Below, one piece after another: positions 16,749 to 24,977 of a stretch of DNA of 59,658 nucleotides. Made by a program: the position numbers and the translations under genes. Numbering within the stretch: position 1 is the stretch's first letter; every line of letters begins with the position of its first letter. Location: contig CACBQF010000002.1 of NCBI GenBank assembly GCA_902541315.1, positions 89,987 to 149,644 on the forward strand, read 5' to 3'. This stretch comes from an uncultured Pelagibacteraceae bacterium. GTDB taxonomy: Bacteria > Pseudomonadota > Alphaproteobacteria > Pelagibacterales > Pelagibacteraceae. A model generated the notes under the pieces. That model did not search any database. It saw nothing but the letters and a program-made list of their open reading frames with translations, and was not told the DNA's origin.

Positions 16749-19523
16749 TTAATGAAGTGAACCCCAATTATCACCAGTATTTAAATCTACTGTTAAAGGT
16801 ATTGAAAAAGAATGGTGATCGCTGTTAACAACACTAGTCATTTCATCAATAATTATTTTGCTTATTCTTTTTACATCTGTTTTTGGAGTTTCAAAAATCA
16901 ATTCATCATGGATTTGCAACAGTATTTTTGTTTTTTTATTCTTTTCTTCTAATAGTTTTTTTTGCAATCTTATCATTGCTAATCTCATAATTTCAGAAGC
17001 AGATCCTTGTATTGGAGCATTTATAGCCGCTCTTTCTTGAAAATTTCTTACATTATAATTCTTATCATTAATGCTAATGAAATGTGATTTTCTTCCAAAA
17101 ATATTATTTACAAAACCACTCTTTCTGCAAAATTTAATAGTGTTATCCATATAAACTTTAATTTCAGGAAATTTTGCAAAGTATGAATTCAAAAATTCTT
17201 CTGCTTCATGGTTAGAAACGTTAATTTGTTTTGCTAATCCATATTGTGAAATTCCATAAATTATACCAAAGTTAATTGCTTTTGCTTTTCTTCTCTGGTC
17301 ATCATTAACTTTTCTAATATCAATATTGAAAATCTGGCTTGCCGTCAAAGAGTGTATATCTTCATTATTTTTAAACGCTTTTTTAAGTTCTTTTACATCA
17401 GCAATATCTGCTAAAATTCTCATTTCAATTTGATTATAGTCTGCCGAGATCAAAGTATGTTCTTTCTCTGCTATAAACGCTTTTCTGATATCTTTGCCAT
17501 CTTCAGACTTAATTGGAATATTTTGTAGATTAGGTTCACTTGATGCTAATCTTCCTGTGTTAGTAGCAGCAAGTAAAAAAGAAGTGTGAACTCTTTTTGT
17601 TTTAGGGTTAATATGCTCTGGTAAAGCATCTGAGTAAGTATTTTTTAATTTTGATATTTGTCTCCAATCTAAAACTAATTGTGGAAATTTATGACCTTTA
17701 AAGGCTAAATCCTCTAATACCGCTGCACTAGTAGCGAAACTACCTTTTTTGGTTTTTTTTAGATCAGCAATTTTAAGCTCATTATACAAAATTTCACCAA
17801 GCTGTTTTGGTGATGCAATATTGAATTCTTTTTTAGATATTTTAAAAACTTCTTTTTGAATTCTTAAAATTTTTTTTTCAAAATTTGAGGATAAAATTTT
17901 AAGGAATTTATGATCTATTTTAATTCCCTCAATCTCCATATTTGCAAGAATTGTTATCATTGGTTTTTCAAAAAGTTCGTAAACATTAATCATTTTTTCA
18001 TCTTTAAGACTTTTGTAAAATTTTTTATAAAGCCTATAAGTAATATCAGCATCTTCAGCAGCGTAATTTTTTGCTTTTTCTAGATCGACTTCACTAAAAT
18101 TTATTTCTTTTTTTCCAGTCCCTACTAAATCTTTAAAAGCTATTGTTTTGTGACTTAAATGAATTTCAGACAATGTATCCATATTGTGTCTGTTTTTCCC
18201 TGCATCAAGAACATATGACATAAGCATCGTATCTTCCATCGAGGAAAGTTTTATACCTTGCTTAAGTAAAACTATAAAATCAAACTTTATATTTTGACCG
18301 ATCTTTTTAATACTAGGATCTTCTAATAAAGGTTTTAATTTTTTTAAAACAAGACCCTTATTAATATTTTCTTTAGAATTATGGTTAAGAGGTATGTAAC
18401 AAGCTTTACCGATTTTTGAACTTAAAGAAATTCCTATTAAATCTGCTTGATGAGGATCTAATGAACTTGTTTCGGTATCAACAGCAAGTTCTCCAACCTC
18501 CTCAGCCTCTTTAATCCAATCATCTATTGCTTTTATGTCTTTAATTAAAAAATAATTTTTATTAGAAATTTTTTCTTGAGTTTGAATGATTTTAGTATCT
18601 TCTTTTTTATCCTCAAAATTTGGCTCGCCGTAAGTTGAGATAGCCGAACTAAGTAATCTATTAAATTCCATTTCCCTTAAAAATTTATAGAGCTTTTCTT
18701 TATTAATTTGCTTTAATTGAAATTCCTCTGGATTTTTTTCAATTGGAGCATCATTTTTCAATGTTACTAATTTTTTGCTAATTATCGCTTTATCTTTATT
18801 TTCGAGTAAAGTCTCTCTTCTTTTATTTTGTTTAATCTCACTTGCAGATTTTAAAAGAGTTTCTAAATCTCCATATTTATTTATTAACTCAGCTGCAGTT
18901 TTTACACCAATTCCTGGGACACCGGGCACATTATCACTACTGTCTCCAGCTAATGCCTGTACATCTATCACTTTGTCAGCTGTAACTCCAAATTTTTTTT
19001 GAACATCCTCATCATTAATAAATCTATTTTTCATGGGATCATAAATTCGAACACCTTTTTTGTATAATTGCATCAAGTCTTTATCTGAAGATACTATTGT
19101 CACTTTAGCTCCAACTTTTAAAATCATATTTGTATAAGTTGCTATTAAATCGTCTGCTTCGTAGTTAGTTAGCTCCACTGATGGTAAATTAAATGCTAAT
19201 ACAGACTTTCTAATATAGTCGAATTGAGGTGCTAAATCGTCAGGTGCTTCAGCTCTATTGGCTTTATAATCTTTATAAATTTCATTCCGAAATGTCTTTC
19301 TCGCTGAGTCAAAAATAACTGCAAAGTGAGATGGTTTTTGTAAATTTTCTTTTGACTTAGAATCTTCAAGGAGTTTAAAAAGCATACTGCAAAAGCCACT
19401 TACAGCTCCAGTTGGCAAACCATCACTTTTTCTTGTTAAAGGTGGAAGAGCATAGTAGGCTCTAAATATGTAGCCAGATCCATCTATCAAGTAAAAGTGA
19501 TCTGTTTTTTGAATTTTGCTCAT
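16749..19523 (-). CDS. polA: DNA polymerase I
   Basis: A 924-residue replication and repair polymerase with all three domains. The 5'-3' nuclease (1-about 290) has YEADDLIATY, SSDKDLMQL and the helix-hairpin-helix GVPGIGVKTA. The 3'-5' proofreading domain keeps its metal ligands (VDTETSSL; YAAEDADITYRL). The polymerase domain has motif A SADYNQIEMRILA, motif B (RRKAKAINFGIIYG) and motif C IHDELIFE. Proofreading residues are intact, unlike some PolA proteins from reduced genomes. It is divergent from bioY across a 46-base gap. Confidence 0.97.
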   Translation of the reverse strand: MSKIQKTDHFYLIDGSGYIFRAYYALPPLTRKSDGLPTGAVSGFCSMLFKLLEDSKSKENLQKPSHFAVIFDSARKTFRNEIYKDYKANRAEAPDDLAPQFDYIRKSVLAFNLPSVELTNYEADDLIATYTNMILKVGAKVTIVSSDKDLMQLYKKGVRIYDPMKNRFINDEDVQKKFGVTADKVIDVQALAGDSSDNVPGVPGIGVKTAAELINKYGDLETLLKSASEIKQNKRRETLLENKDKAIISKKLVTLKNDAPIEKNPEEFQLKQINKEKLYKFLREMEFNRLLSSAISTYGEPNFEDKKEDTKIIQTQEKISNKNYFLIKDIKAIDDWIKEAEEVGELAVDTETSSLDPHQADLIGISLSSKIGKACYIPLNHNSKENINKGLVLKKLKPLLEDPSIKKIGQNIKFDFIVLLKQGIKLSSMEDTMLMSYVLDAGKNRHNMDTLSEIHLSHKTIAFKDLVGTGKKEINFSEVDLEKAKNYAAEDADITYRLYKKFYKSLKDEKMINVYELFEKPMITILANMEIEGIKIDHKFLKILSSNFEKKILRIQKEVFKISKKEFNIASPKQLGEILYNELKIADLKKTKKGSFATSAAVLEDLAFKGHKFPQLVLDWRQISKLKNTYSDALPEHINPKTKRVHTSFLLAATNTGRLASSEPNLQNIPIKSEDGKDIRKAFIAEKEHTLISADYNQIEMRILADIADVKELKKAFKNNEDIHSLTASQIFNIDIRKVNDDQRRKAKAINFGIIYGISQYGLAKQINVSNHEAEEFLNSYFAKFPEIKVYMDNTIKFCRKSGFVNNIFGRKSHFISINDKNYNVRNFQERAAINAPIQGSASEIMRLAMIRLQKKLLEEKNKKTKILLQIHDELIFETPKTDVKRISKIIIDEMTSVVNSDHHSFSIPLTVDLNTGDNWGSLH

Positions 19524-19569
19524 TTTAAATTAATATAGATTATTAAAAAAATAAGAGTATTATTATTTT

Positions 19570-20121
19570 ATGGAACTTACTAAAAACATTATCAACAATT
19601 CAAAAATGATCAAATCAACCGTTTTTGTATTAATTGGGACAGCTTTACTGGCTATATCATCTAAAATACAGACTCCATTTACTTTAGTGCCCGCAACTAT
19701 GCAAACTTTTGTGGTTATGTTCCTTGGGATTATATTGGGATATAAATTAGCAACACTAACTGTTATTTTATATTTGATTGAAGGATCTTTTGGGTTACCA
19801 GTTTTTGCCAAAGGTGGGGGGATTGGATATCTTTTAGGTCCCACCGGAGGCTACTTAGTTGGTTTTATTTTTACAGCATTTTTTGCGGGTCGCATAAATA
19901 AAAATAAAGACCCAATAATTGTGTTTTTATATTTATTATTTTCAGTGAGTATAATTTACGCTCTTGGATTAGGTGGTTTATGGAATTATATGGGTTTCGA
20001 TAAGACTTTTAATGATGTTTTCTCAGTTGGGGCGAAACCGTTTTTACTAATAGAAATTTATAAAATCTTAATTCTCACAGTACTATCAAAACAATTATTA
20101 AGAATTAGAAAATTTACTTAG
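19570..20121 (+). CDS. bioY: Biotin transporter substrate-binding subunit BioY
   Basis: A 183-residue ECF-type S component with six membrane helices. The conserved PFTLVPATMQTFVVMFLG and EGSFGLPVFAKGGG blocks identify BioY; LLGPTGGYLVGF is the third signature. It captures biotin at nanomolar concentrations and can act alone or with a shared energizing module. No ATPase (BioM) or BioN is next to it. Import of biotin would fit vitamin auxotrophy in SAR11; whether synthesis genes exist elsewhere cannot be judged here. The 3' end overlaps the convergent regulator gene by eight bases. Confidence 0.93.
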   Translation: MELTKNIINNSKMIKSTVFVLIGTALLAISSKIQTPFTLVPATMQTFVVMFLGIILGYKLATLTVILYLIEGSFGLPVFAKGGGIGYLLGPTGGYLVGFIFTAFFAGRINKNKDPIIVFLYLLFSVSIIYALGLGGLWNYMGFDKTFNDVFSVGAKPFLLIEIYKILILTVLSKQLLRIRKFT

Positions 20122-20683
20122 GAGACCTTTTAGACAGAATTCGTTGTAAGGTTCTTCGATGCATTTTTAGTCTTCTTGCAGTTTCAGAAACATTTCTGTT
20201 GCATAATTCAAAAACCCTATGAATATGTTCCCACTTTACTCTATCTGCAGACATTGGATTTTCTGGTGGAGCAGCTTTCTTGTTGGGATCGGCCAAAAGT
20301 GCTTTTTCAACATCATCTGCATCTGCAGGTTTGGCTAAATAGTCTATAGCACCTTCTTTTATTGCAGCAACCGCCGTCGGAATATTTCCATAACCAGTGA
20401 GCATTATTATTCGGCTCTCTGAATTTTTAGATTGTATTTCTTTTACAACCTCTAGTCCGTTACCATCATTCAACCTAAGATCGACAACTGCAAATCCAGG
20501 GTTTTTTGCTTTTACGGACTCTATCCCTTTTTGCACACTCTCAGCTTGAAATACCTCAAAACCTTTTTTTTCCATTGCCCTTGCTAATCTTTCTCTAAAG
20601 GGATTATCATCATCAACAATTAACAGTGATTTGTTCTTAAATTCACTTAAATTTTGCAATGTAGCGTCTGATTTCATAAGCAT
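20114..20683 (-). CDS. regA: RegA/ActR/PrrA-type response regulator
   Basis: A 189-residue response regulator of the redox-responsive RegA/ActR/PrrA family. Receiver: LLIVDDDNPFRERLARAMEKKGF, phospho-acceptor Asp68 in VVDLRLNDGNGLEVV, then MLTGYGNIPTAV and the Lys in DYLAKPAD. The C-terminal Fis-type helix-turn-helix reads NVSETARRLKMHRRTLQRIL, close to identical across the family. I start at ATG 20683; ATG 20677 and GTG 20704 are alternatives, none with a good ribosome binding site. No RegB/PrrB sensor kinase is adjacent. It diverges from the polyamine operon over a short gap that contains an 11-bp inverted repeat. Confidence 0.9.
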   Translation of the reverse strand: MLMKSDATLQNLSEFKNKSLLIVDDDNPFRERLARAMEKKGFEVFQAESVQKGIESVKAKNPGFAVVDLRLNDGNGLEVVKEIQSKNSESRIIMLTGYGNIPTAVAAIKEGAIDYLAKPADADDVEKALLADPNKKAAPPENPMSADRVKWEHIHRVFELCNRNVSETARRLKMHRRTLQRILSKRSPK

Positions 20684-20704
20684 TATATGGTGTTTTTTTA
20701 CCAC

Positions 20705-20750
20705 AATTCAATAGGTTATTATTTTCTTTACATTGTGCTCCTATTGAATT
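20705..20750. repeat. 11-bp perfect inverted repeat between regulator and polyamine operon
   Basis: Arms AATTCAATAGG (20705-20715) and CCTATTGAATT (20740-20750) are exact reverse complements with 24 bases between them; arm centres are 35 bp apart. It lies in the divergent promoter region of the RegA-type regulator and the decarboxylase operon. It could be a dimeric operator or an RNA hairpin with an 11-bp stem. Which one is not decidable from sequence. Confidence 0.6.
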
Positions 20751-20777
20751 AATTGCTCGAAATATTAAAGTTTTTTT

Positions 20778-20822
20778 AAAAAAAAGCTTTTTTTTGTTAA
20801 ATTTTTTTTAGGGGGCATTTTA
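20778..20822 (+). promoter_or_regulatory. Leader of polyamine operon: A8-GC-T8 palindrome and G-run ribosome binding site
   Basis: Eight A, GC and eight T (20778-20795) form an 18-base perfect palindrome. The bases just before it (AAAG followed by seven T, 20767-20777) can pair with the same A tract and the following GCTTT with one bulge, so two exclusive foldings exist. Then comes a second T8 tract and an A followed by five G (20810-20815), seven bases before the start codon. A G5 run is unusual in DNA this AT-rich and is the only candidate ribosome binding site. Confidence 0.5.
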
Positions 20823-22007
20823 ATGCAAAAATTTACATCAGTTGAAAGTTTAATAAATCAGCTGAAACCAGATAAACCGGTCTATTGTATAAGGAAAAGA
20901 TCAATCCTTTCTGCATCAAAATTTTTTCAAAAAAAATTTCCTGGCAAAATCTTATATGCCGTAAAGACAAATCCTCATCCAGAGGTAATTAAAACTCTTG
21001 TAAAAAGTGGCATCAGTGAATTTGATGTTGCATCAATATCGGAAATTAAATCTGTTAGAAAATTTAGTCAGAGTGCAAAATGTTCCTTTATGCACACAGT
21101 AAAAAGTCGTGAGGATGTGCAAGAAGCTTATTTTAAATATGGTATTAAAACATTCGCACTAGATACTAAAGAAGAGTTAATAAAGATAATTGAGAGTACT
21201 AAAAATGCTAAAGATCTTGAAATTTTTGTAAGAGTTGCAGTATCAAATGAACACGCAGAGATAGACTTATCAAAAAAATTTGGAGCCATGAACAATGAGG
21301 CTAGTGGATTATTAAGACTTGCAAAACAATACTCAAATAAAATTGGTTTGAGCTTCCATGTTGGATCACAATGTATGCACCCAATTTCTTATACAAAAGG
21401 AATAGCAGAGATAGGTAATATAATTAAAAAAACAAAAATTGTACCAGATTACATAAATGTTGGCGGAGGATTTCCAACTATATACCCAGATTTAGTTCCA
21501 CAATCATTAGATAATTATTTTGAAGAAATAAAAATGAGTTTAGATAACTTGAAATTAAATAATTTACCTGAAATTATATGTGAACCAGGAAGAGCATTAG
21601 TTGCTGAAAGTGGATCAACAATTGTTAGGGTAAACTTAAGAAAAAAACAAAAACTTTATATTAACGATGGTACTTATGGTACTCTTTTTGATGCTGGAAC
21701 GCCAAATATAGTTTTCCCGTCAAAATTAATTAAAGAAAGTTCTAATAAAATAATTTCTAAAAAGTTAACAGCTTTTGATTTTTATGGTCCAACTTGTGAC
21801 AGTATGGATTACATGAAAGGTCCTTTTATTTTACCCAATAATATTAAAGAAAATGATTATATTGAGCTTGGTCAGCTTGGTGCATATGGTCTTACATTCA
21901 GGACGGAATTTAATGGTTTCTTCTCCAATGAAATTCATGAAGTTGAAGATAATCCAATAATGAGTCTATATGGTAAAGAGGCTAATAAAGCCACATTAGT
22001 TGCTTAA
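20823..22007 (+). CDS. Fold-III PLP decarboxylase, ornithine/lysine (possibly arginine) type
   Basis: A 394-residue alanine-racemase-fold basic amino acid decarboxylase making a diamine from ornithine, lysine or possibly arginine. PLP lysine is Lys48 in LYAVKTNPHPEV; glycine-rich phosphate loop in INVGGGFPT; CEPGRALVAESG binds phosphate; the active-site cysteine of the partner subunit is Cys325 in GPTCDSMDYM. This GPTCDSxD motif and length fit bacterial ornithine/lysine decarboxylases rather than diaminopimelate decarboxylase or the much longer biosynthetic SpeA. First gene of an operon with a deoxyhypusine-synthase-like gene, aguB and aguA. Because AguA needs agmatine, activity on arginine deserves consideration; no other agmatine source is visible here. 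The stop overlaps the next start (TAATG). Confidence 0.85.
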   Translation: MQKFTSVESLINQLKPDKPVYCIRKRSILSASKFFQKKFPGKILYAVKTNPHPEVIKTLVKSGISEFDVASISEIKSVRKFSQSAKCSFMHTVKSREDVQEAYFKYGIKTFALDTKEELIKIIESTKNAKDLEIFVRVAVSNEHAEIDLSKKFGAMNNEASGLLRLAKQYSNKIGLSFHVGSQCMHPISYTKGIAEIGNIIKKTKIVPDYINVGGGFPTIYPDLVPQSLDNYFEEIKMSLDNLKLNNLPEIICEPGRALVAESGSTIVRVNLRKKQKLYINDGTYGTLFDAGTPNIVFPSKLIKESSNKIISKKLTAFDFYGPTCDSMDYMKGPFILPNNIKENDYIELGQLGAYGLTFRTEFNGFFSNEIHEVEDNPIMSLYGKEANKATLVA

Positions 22008-23047
22008 TGTCTAAAAAAAAAAATCTAGGCCATAATAGTAAAAAAGATTTTCTAAAAAGCCCAGTTGAACATATAGATATCACCTCATTTGACTCTAGAA
22101 AAATAATTTCTTCTATGAAAAAAATGTCTTTTGTTTCAAGAGAGACTGCAAATGCATCTGCGATATATAATGAGATGTTGAAAGATAAGGATTGTACAAT
22201 ATTTTTAACCTTAGCTGGATCTACATCTGCAGCTGGATGCATGCATATTTACAGAGATATGGTGAAGTATAATATGGTTGATGCGATTGTGGCAACCGGT
22301 GCATCAATAATTGATATGGATTTTTTTGAGGCACTTGGATTTAAACATTATCAGGGTTCTCAGCACCAGGATGATAATGAATTAAGAAATAACTACATAG
22401 ATAGGATTTACGATACTTACATTGATGAGGAAGAGCTTCAAATGTGTGATAAAATAATAGGCGAAATAGCTGACAAGTTACAACCTAAAGCTTATACATC
22501 AAGAGAATTCATAAAAGAAATTGGAAAATATTTAAAATCAAATGCAAAAAAGAAGGGATCTTTAATAGAAATAGCATACGACAATGATGTTCCAATATTC
22601 TGTCCAGCATTTACAGACTCCAGTGCAGGTTTTGGCCTAGTAATGCATCAGGAAAGAAATCCTAATAACCATATTACAATAGACTCTATAAGAGAATTTA
22701 GAGAATTAACTGAAATAAAGATTAAATCTAAAGGCTCAGGACTATTTATGATTGGTGGTGGGGTTCCTAAAAATTTTATTCAAGATACTGTTATTTGTGC
22801 GGAACTTTTAAACAAAAAAGTTGATATGCATAAATATGCTGTACAAATTACAGTTGCAGATACAAGAGATGGTGCATGCAGCAGCTCAACACTTAAAGAG
22901 GCAAGTTCATGGGGTAAAGTCGATACAACTAAAGAACAAATGGTTTTTGCAGAGGCAACAACTGTTTTACCATTGATTGCAAGTGATGCTTATCATACTG
23001 GGGAATGGAAAAATAGGGATAGAAAAAACTTCTCTAAAATATTTTGA
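22007..23047 (+). CDS. Deoxyhypusine-synthase-like protein, possible homospermidine synthase
   Basis: A 346-residue NAD-dependent member of the deoxyhypusine synthase family. Seen: LTLAGSTSAAGCMHIYRDMV near the NAD site, VDAIVATGASIIDMDFFEALG, CPAFTDSSAGFG, and the C-terminal SSWGKV motif with Lys304 at the position of the catalytic lysine that takes up the aminobutyl group. Bacteria lack eIF5A, so hypusine formation is not expected. Bacterial relatives have been reported to transfer aminobutyl groups between polyamines (homospermidine formation), which fits the decarboxylase upstream and agmatine enzymes downstream. The name is inferred from family and context; the true acceptor is unknown. 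Confidence 0.8.
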   Translation: MSKKKNLGHNSKKDFLKSPVEHIDITSFDSRKIISSMKKMSFVSRETANASAIYNEMLKDKDCTIFLTLAGSTSAAGCMHIYRDMVKYNMVDAIVATGASIIDMDFFEALGFKHYQGSQHQDDNELRNNYIDRIYDTYIDEEELQMCDKIIGEIADKLQPKAYTSREFIKEIGKYLKSNAKKKGSLIEIAYDNDVPIFCPAFTDSSAGFGLVMHQERNPNNHITIDSIREFRELTEIKIKSKGSGLFMIGGGVPKNFIQDTVICAELLNKKVDMHKYAVQITVADTRDGACSSSTLKEASSWGKVDTTKEQMVFAEATTVLPLIASDAYHTGEWKNRDRKNFSKIF

Positions 23048-23050
23048 TTG

Positions 23051-23932
23051 ATGATCAAAAAAGTAAAAATTGGGATTATTCAAAATAAAATTTCAGATAA
23101 TTTTCAAAAAAATTTAATTTCAGCTATAAAAAGTATAAAGAAAGCAGCGTCAAAAAAAGCTAAGATAATTTGTATGCCAGAACTGTTTTTATCAAGTTAT
23201 TTTTGTCAAACGGAAAGTCATTCTAATTTTAAGCTAGCAGAAAAAATACCAGGTAAGACTACAAAAATATTTTGTGAATTAGCAAAAGAATTACAAATAG
23301 TATTAATGATTTCATTATTTGAAAAAAAAACGCATGGTTTCTATCATAACACTAGTATCGTTATTAGTGAAAAAGGTAAAATTTTATCCAAATATAGAAA
23401 AATGCATATTCCAGATGATCCTGGTTATTATGAAAAATTTTATTTCACTCCTGGCGACTTAGGTTTCAAATCTATAAAAACTAAGTTTGGTAAAATTGGA
23501 CCTTTGATATGTTGGGATCAGTGGTTTCCTGAAGCTGCAAGGTTGACTGCACTAAAAGGTGCACAAATAATTTTTTACCCTACTGCAATTGGTTGGCATC
23601 CTAAAGAAAAAAGGGAATTTGGAAAAACTCAATTAAACTCTTGGATAACAATGCAAAAATCTCACGCAATTGCAAATGGCACTTACGTGGTTGCAGTAAA
23701 CAGAGTTGGTGTTGAAAAAAAAGGAAATAAAAAAATAGAGTTTTGGGGAAACTCAATGATAATTGATCCAAGTGGAAAAATACTTGGAAAACTAGGCAAT
23801 AAAAAAGAGGAAATATTAATTCGTGAAATAGATTACAAAAAAATTGATACCACTAGAGAACATTGGCCCTTTTTAAGAGATAGAAGAATCGACTTTTACA
23901 AAGGCATACTAAAAAATCCTGTAGATGAGTGA
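23051..23932 (+). CDS. aguB: N-carbamoylputrescine amidase
   Basis: A 293-residue nitrilase-superfamily amidohydrolase that converts N-carbamoylputrescine to putrescine, ammonia and CO2. The catalytic triad is visible: Glu in CMPELFLSSYF, Lys in YRKMHIPDDPGY, Cys in LICWDQWFPEAAR. The HIPDDPGYYEKFYFTPGD and YPTAIGWHP segments are typical of AguB rather than other nitrilases. I start at ATG 23051; the codon before it is an in-frame TTG right behind the previous stop. It overlaps aguA by eight bases, so the two agmatine-pathway steps are translationally coupled. Confidence 0.94.
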   Translation: MIKKVKIGIIQNKISDNFQKNLISAIKSIKKAASKKAKIICMPELFLSSYFCQTESHSNFKLAEKIPGKTTKIFCELAKELQIVLMISLFEKKTHGFYHNTSIVISEKGKILSKYRKMHIPDDPGYYEKFYFTPGDLGFKSIKTKFGKIGPLICWDQWFPEAARLTALKGAQIIFYPTAIGWHPKEKREFGKTQLNSWITMQKSHAIANGTYVVAVNRVGVEKKGNKKIEFWGNSMIIDPSGKILGKLGNKKEEILIREIDYKKIDTTREHWPFLRDRRIDFYKGILKNPVDE

Positions 23933-24977
23933 GGAACTTAAAAAATTCAGAATGCCTGCTGAATGGGAACCTCAAAAATCAGTTTGGATTGCTTGGCCAT
24001 ATAATAAAAATGATTGGCCAGGTTTATATAAATTTATTCCTAAAGTAATTTTAGAAATTATATTCATTATTTCAAAAAGTCTTAAGGTTAATTTGATTGT
24101 TAACAAAAAAATAACAAATATTAAAAAGCTAATAAATTCTAATAAAATCACAAATATCAAATTTCATAATATTAAAACTGATAGAATATGGTTAAGAGAC
24201 TCCGGGCCAATATTTATAACAAATAGAAAAGATAATAAAAAAATGATTTTAAATTTTGGTTTTAATGGATGGTCAAAATACAGTAATTACAAAAATGACA
24301 ATAAAATCAATGATAAAATCAGTAAAATTTTTAATTTGGAAAAGATTGATCCAATAATTAAAAAAAATGGAAAAACTAAAAAAATAATAATGGAAGGGGG
24401 TGCATTTGATATAAATGGCTCAGGATCAATTCTATTAACTGAGGAGTGTTTACTGAGCAAAACTCAGGAAAGAAATAAAGATTTTATCAAAAAAGATTAC
24501 GAGGAACTATTTAGAAGATATTTGAATATAAAAAACTTTATATGGCTTAAAAAAGGGATTGCGGGTGATGATACACATGGACATGTTGATGACATAACGA
24601 GATTTGTCTCTAGAAATACAATTATGACTGCGATTGAGACTAATAAGAATGATAAAAATTACAAAAACTTAGGTGAAAATTTAAAGATTTTAAAAGAAAG
24701 TAAAAATGAGAAAGGGAAAAAATTTAAGATCATAAAGGTACCTATGCCATCGCCTATCTATATAAAGAACATAAGAGTTCCTGCAAGTTATATGAATTTT
24801 TATATTTGTAATAAAAAAGTACTACTTCCAATATTTAAAGTTAAAGAAGATATTATAGCGGTTAAAATATTTAAAGACTTTTTTAGAAAAAAGAAAGTTC
24901 AAACAATTGATTGCAGTAAATTGATATGGGGATTTGGTGCTATTCACTGCATGACCCAGCAAGAACCTAAAATTTAG
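23925..24977 (+). CDS. aguA: Agmatine deiminase
   Basis: A 350-residue guanidino-modifying enzyme (PF04371) that converts agmatine to N-carbamoylputrescine and ammonia. Seen: MPAEWEPQKSVWIAWP, IWLRDSGPIFI with substrate-binding acidic residue, GDDTHGHVDDITRFV with the catalytic His, and the C-terminal GAIHCMTQQEP with nucleophile Cys342. Length is normal. It is the last gene of the polyamine operon and meets the convergent yhhQ gene with no gap between stop codons. AguB then hydrolyses its product. Confidence 0.95.
   Translation: MSEELKKFRMPAEWEPQKSVWIAWPYNKNDWPGLYKFIPKVILEIIFIISKSLKVNLIVNKKITNIKKLINSNKITNIKFHNIKTDRIWLRDSGPIFITNRKDNKKMILNFGFNGWSKYSNYKNDNKINDKISKIFNLEKIDPIIKKNGKTKKIIMEGGAFDINGSGSILLTEECLLSKTQERNKDFIKKDYEELFRRYLNIKNFIWLKKGIAGDDTHGHVDDITRFVSRNTIMTAIETNKNDKNYKNLGENLKILKESKNEKGKKFKIIKVPMPSPIYIKNIRVPASYMNFYICNKKVLLPIFKVKEDIIAVKIFKDFFRKKKVQTIDCSKLIWGFGAIHCMTQQEPKI

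Noticed and set aside
20705-20822. speF-type leader RNA before the decarboxylase gene
   Set aside because: The known alphaproteobacterial speF RNA is much larger than the available gap and I see none of its structure.
23048-23050. TTG start for aguB one codon before ATG 23051
   Set aside because: The ATG directly following is the simpler start and gives the family N-terminus.
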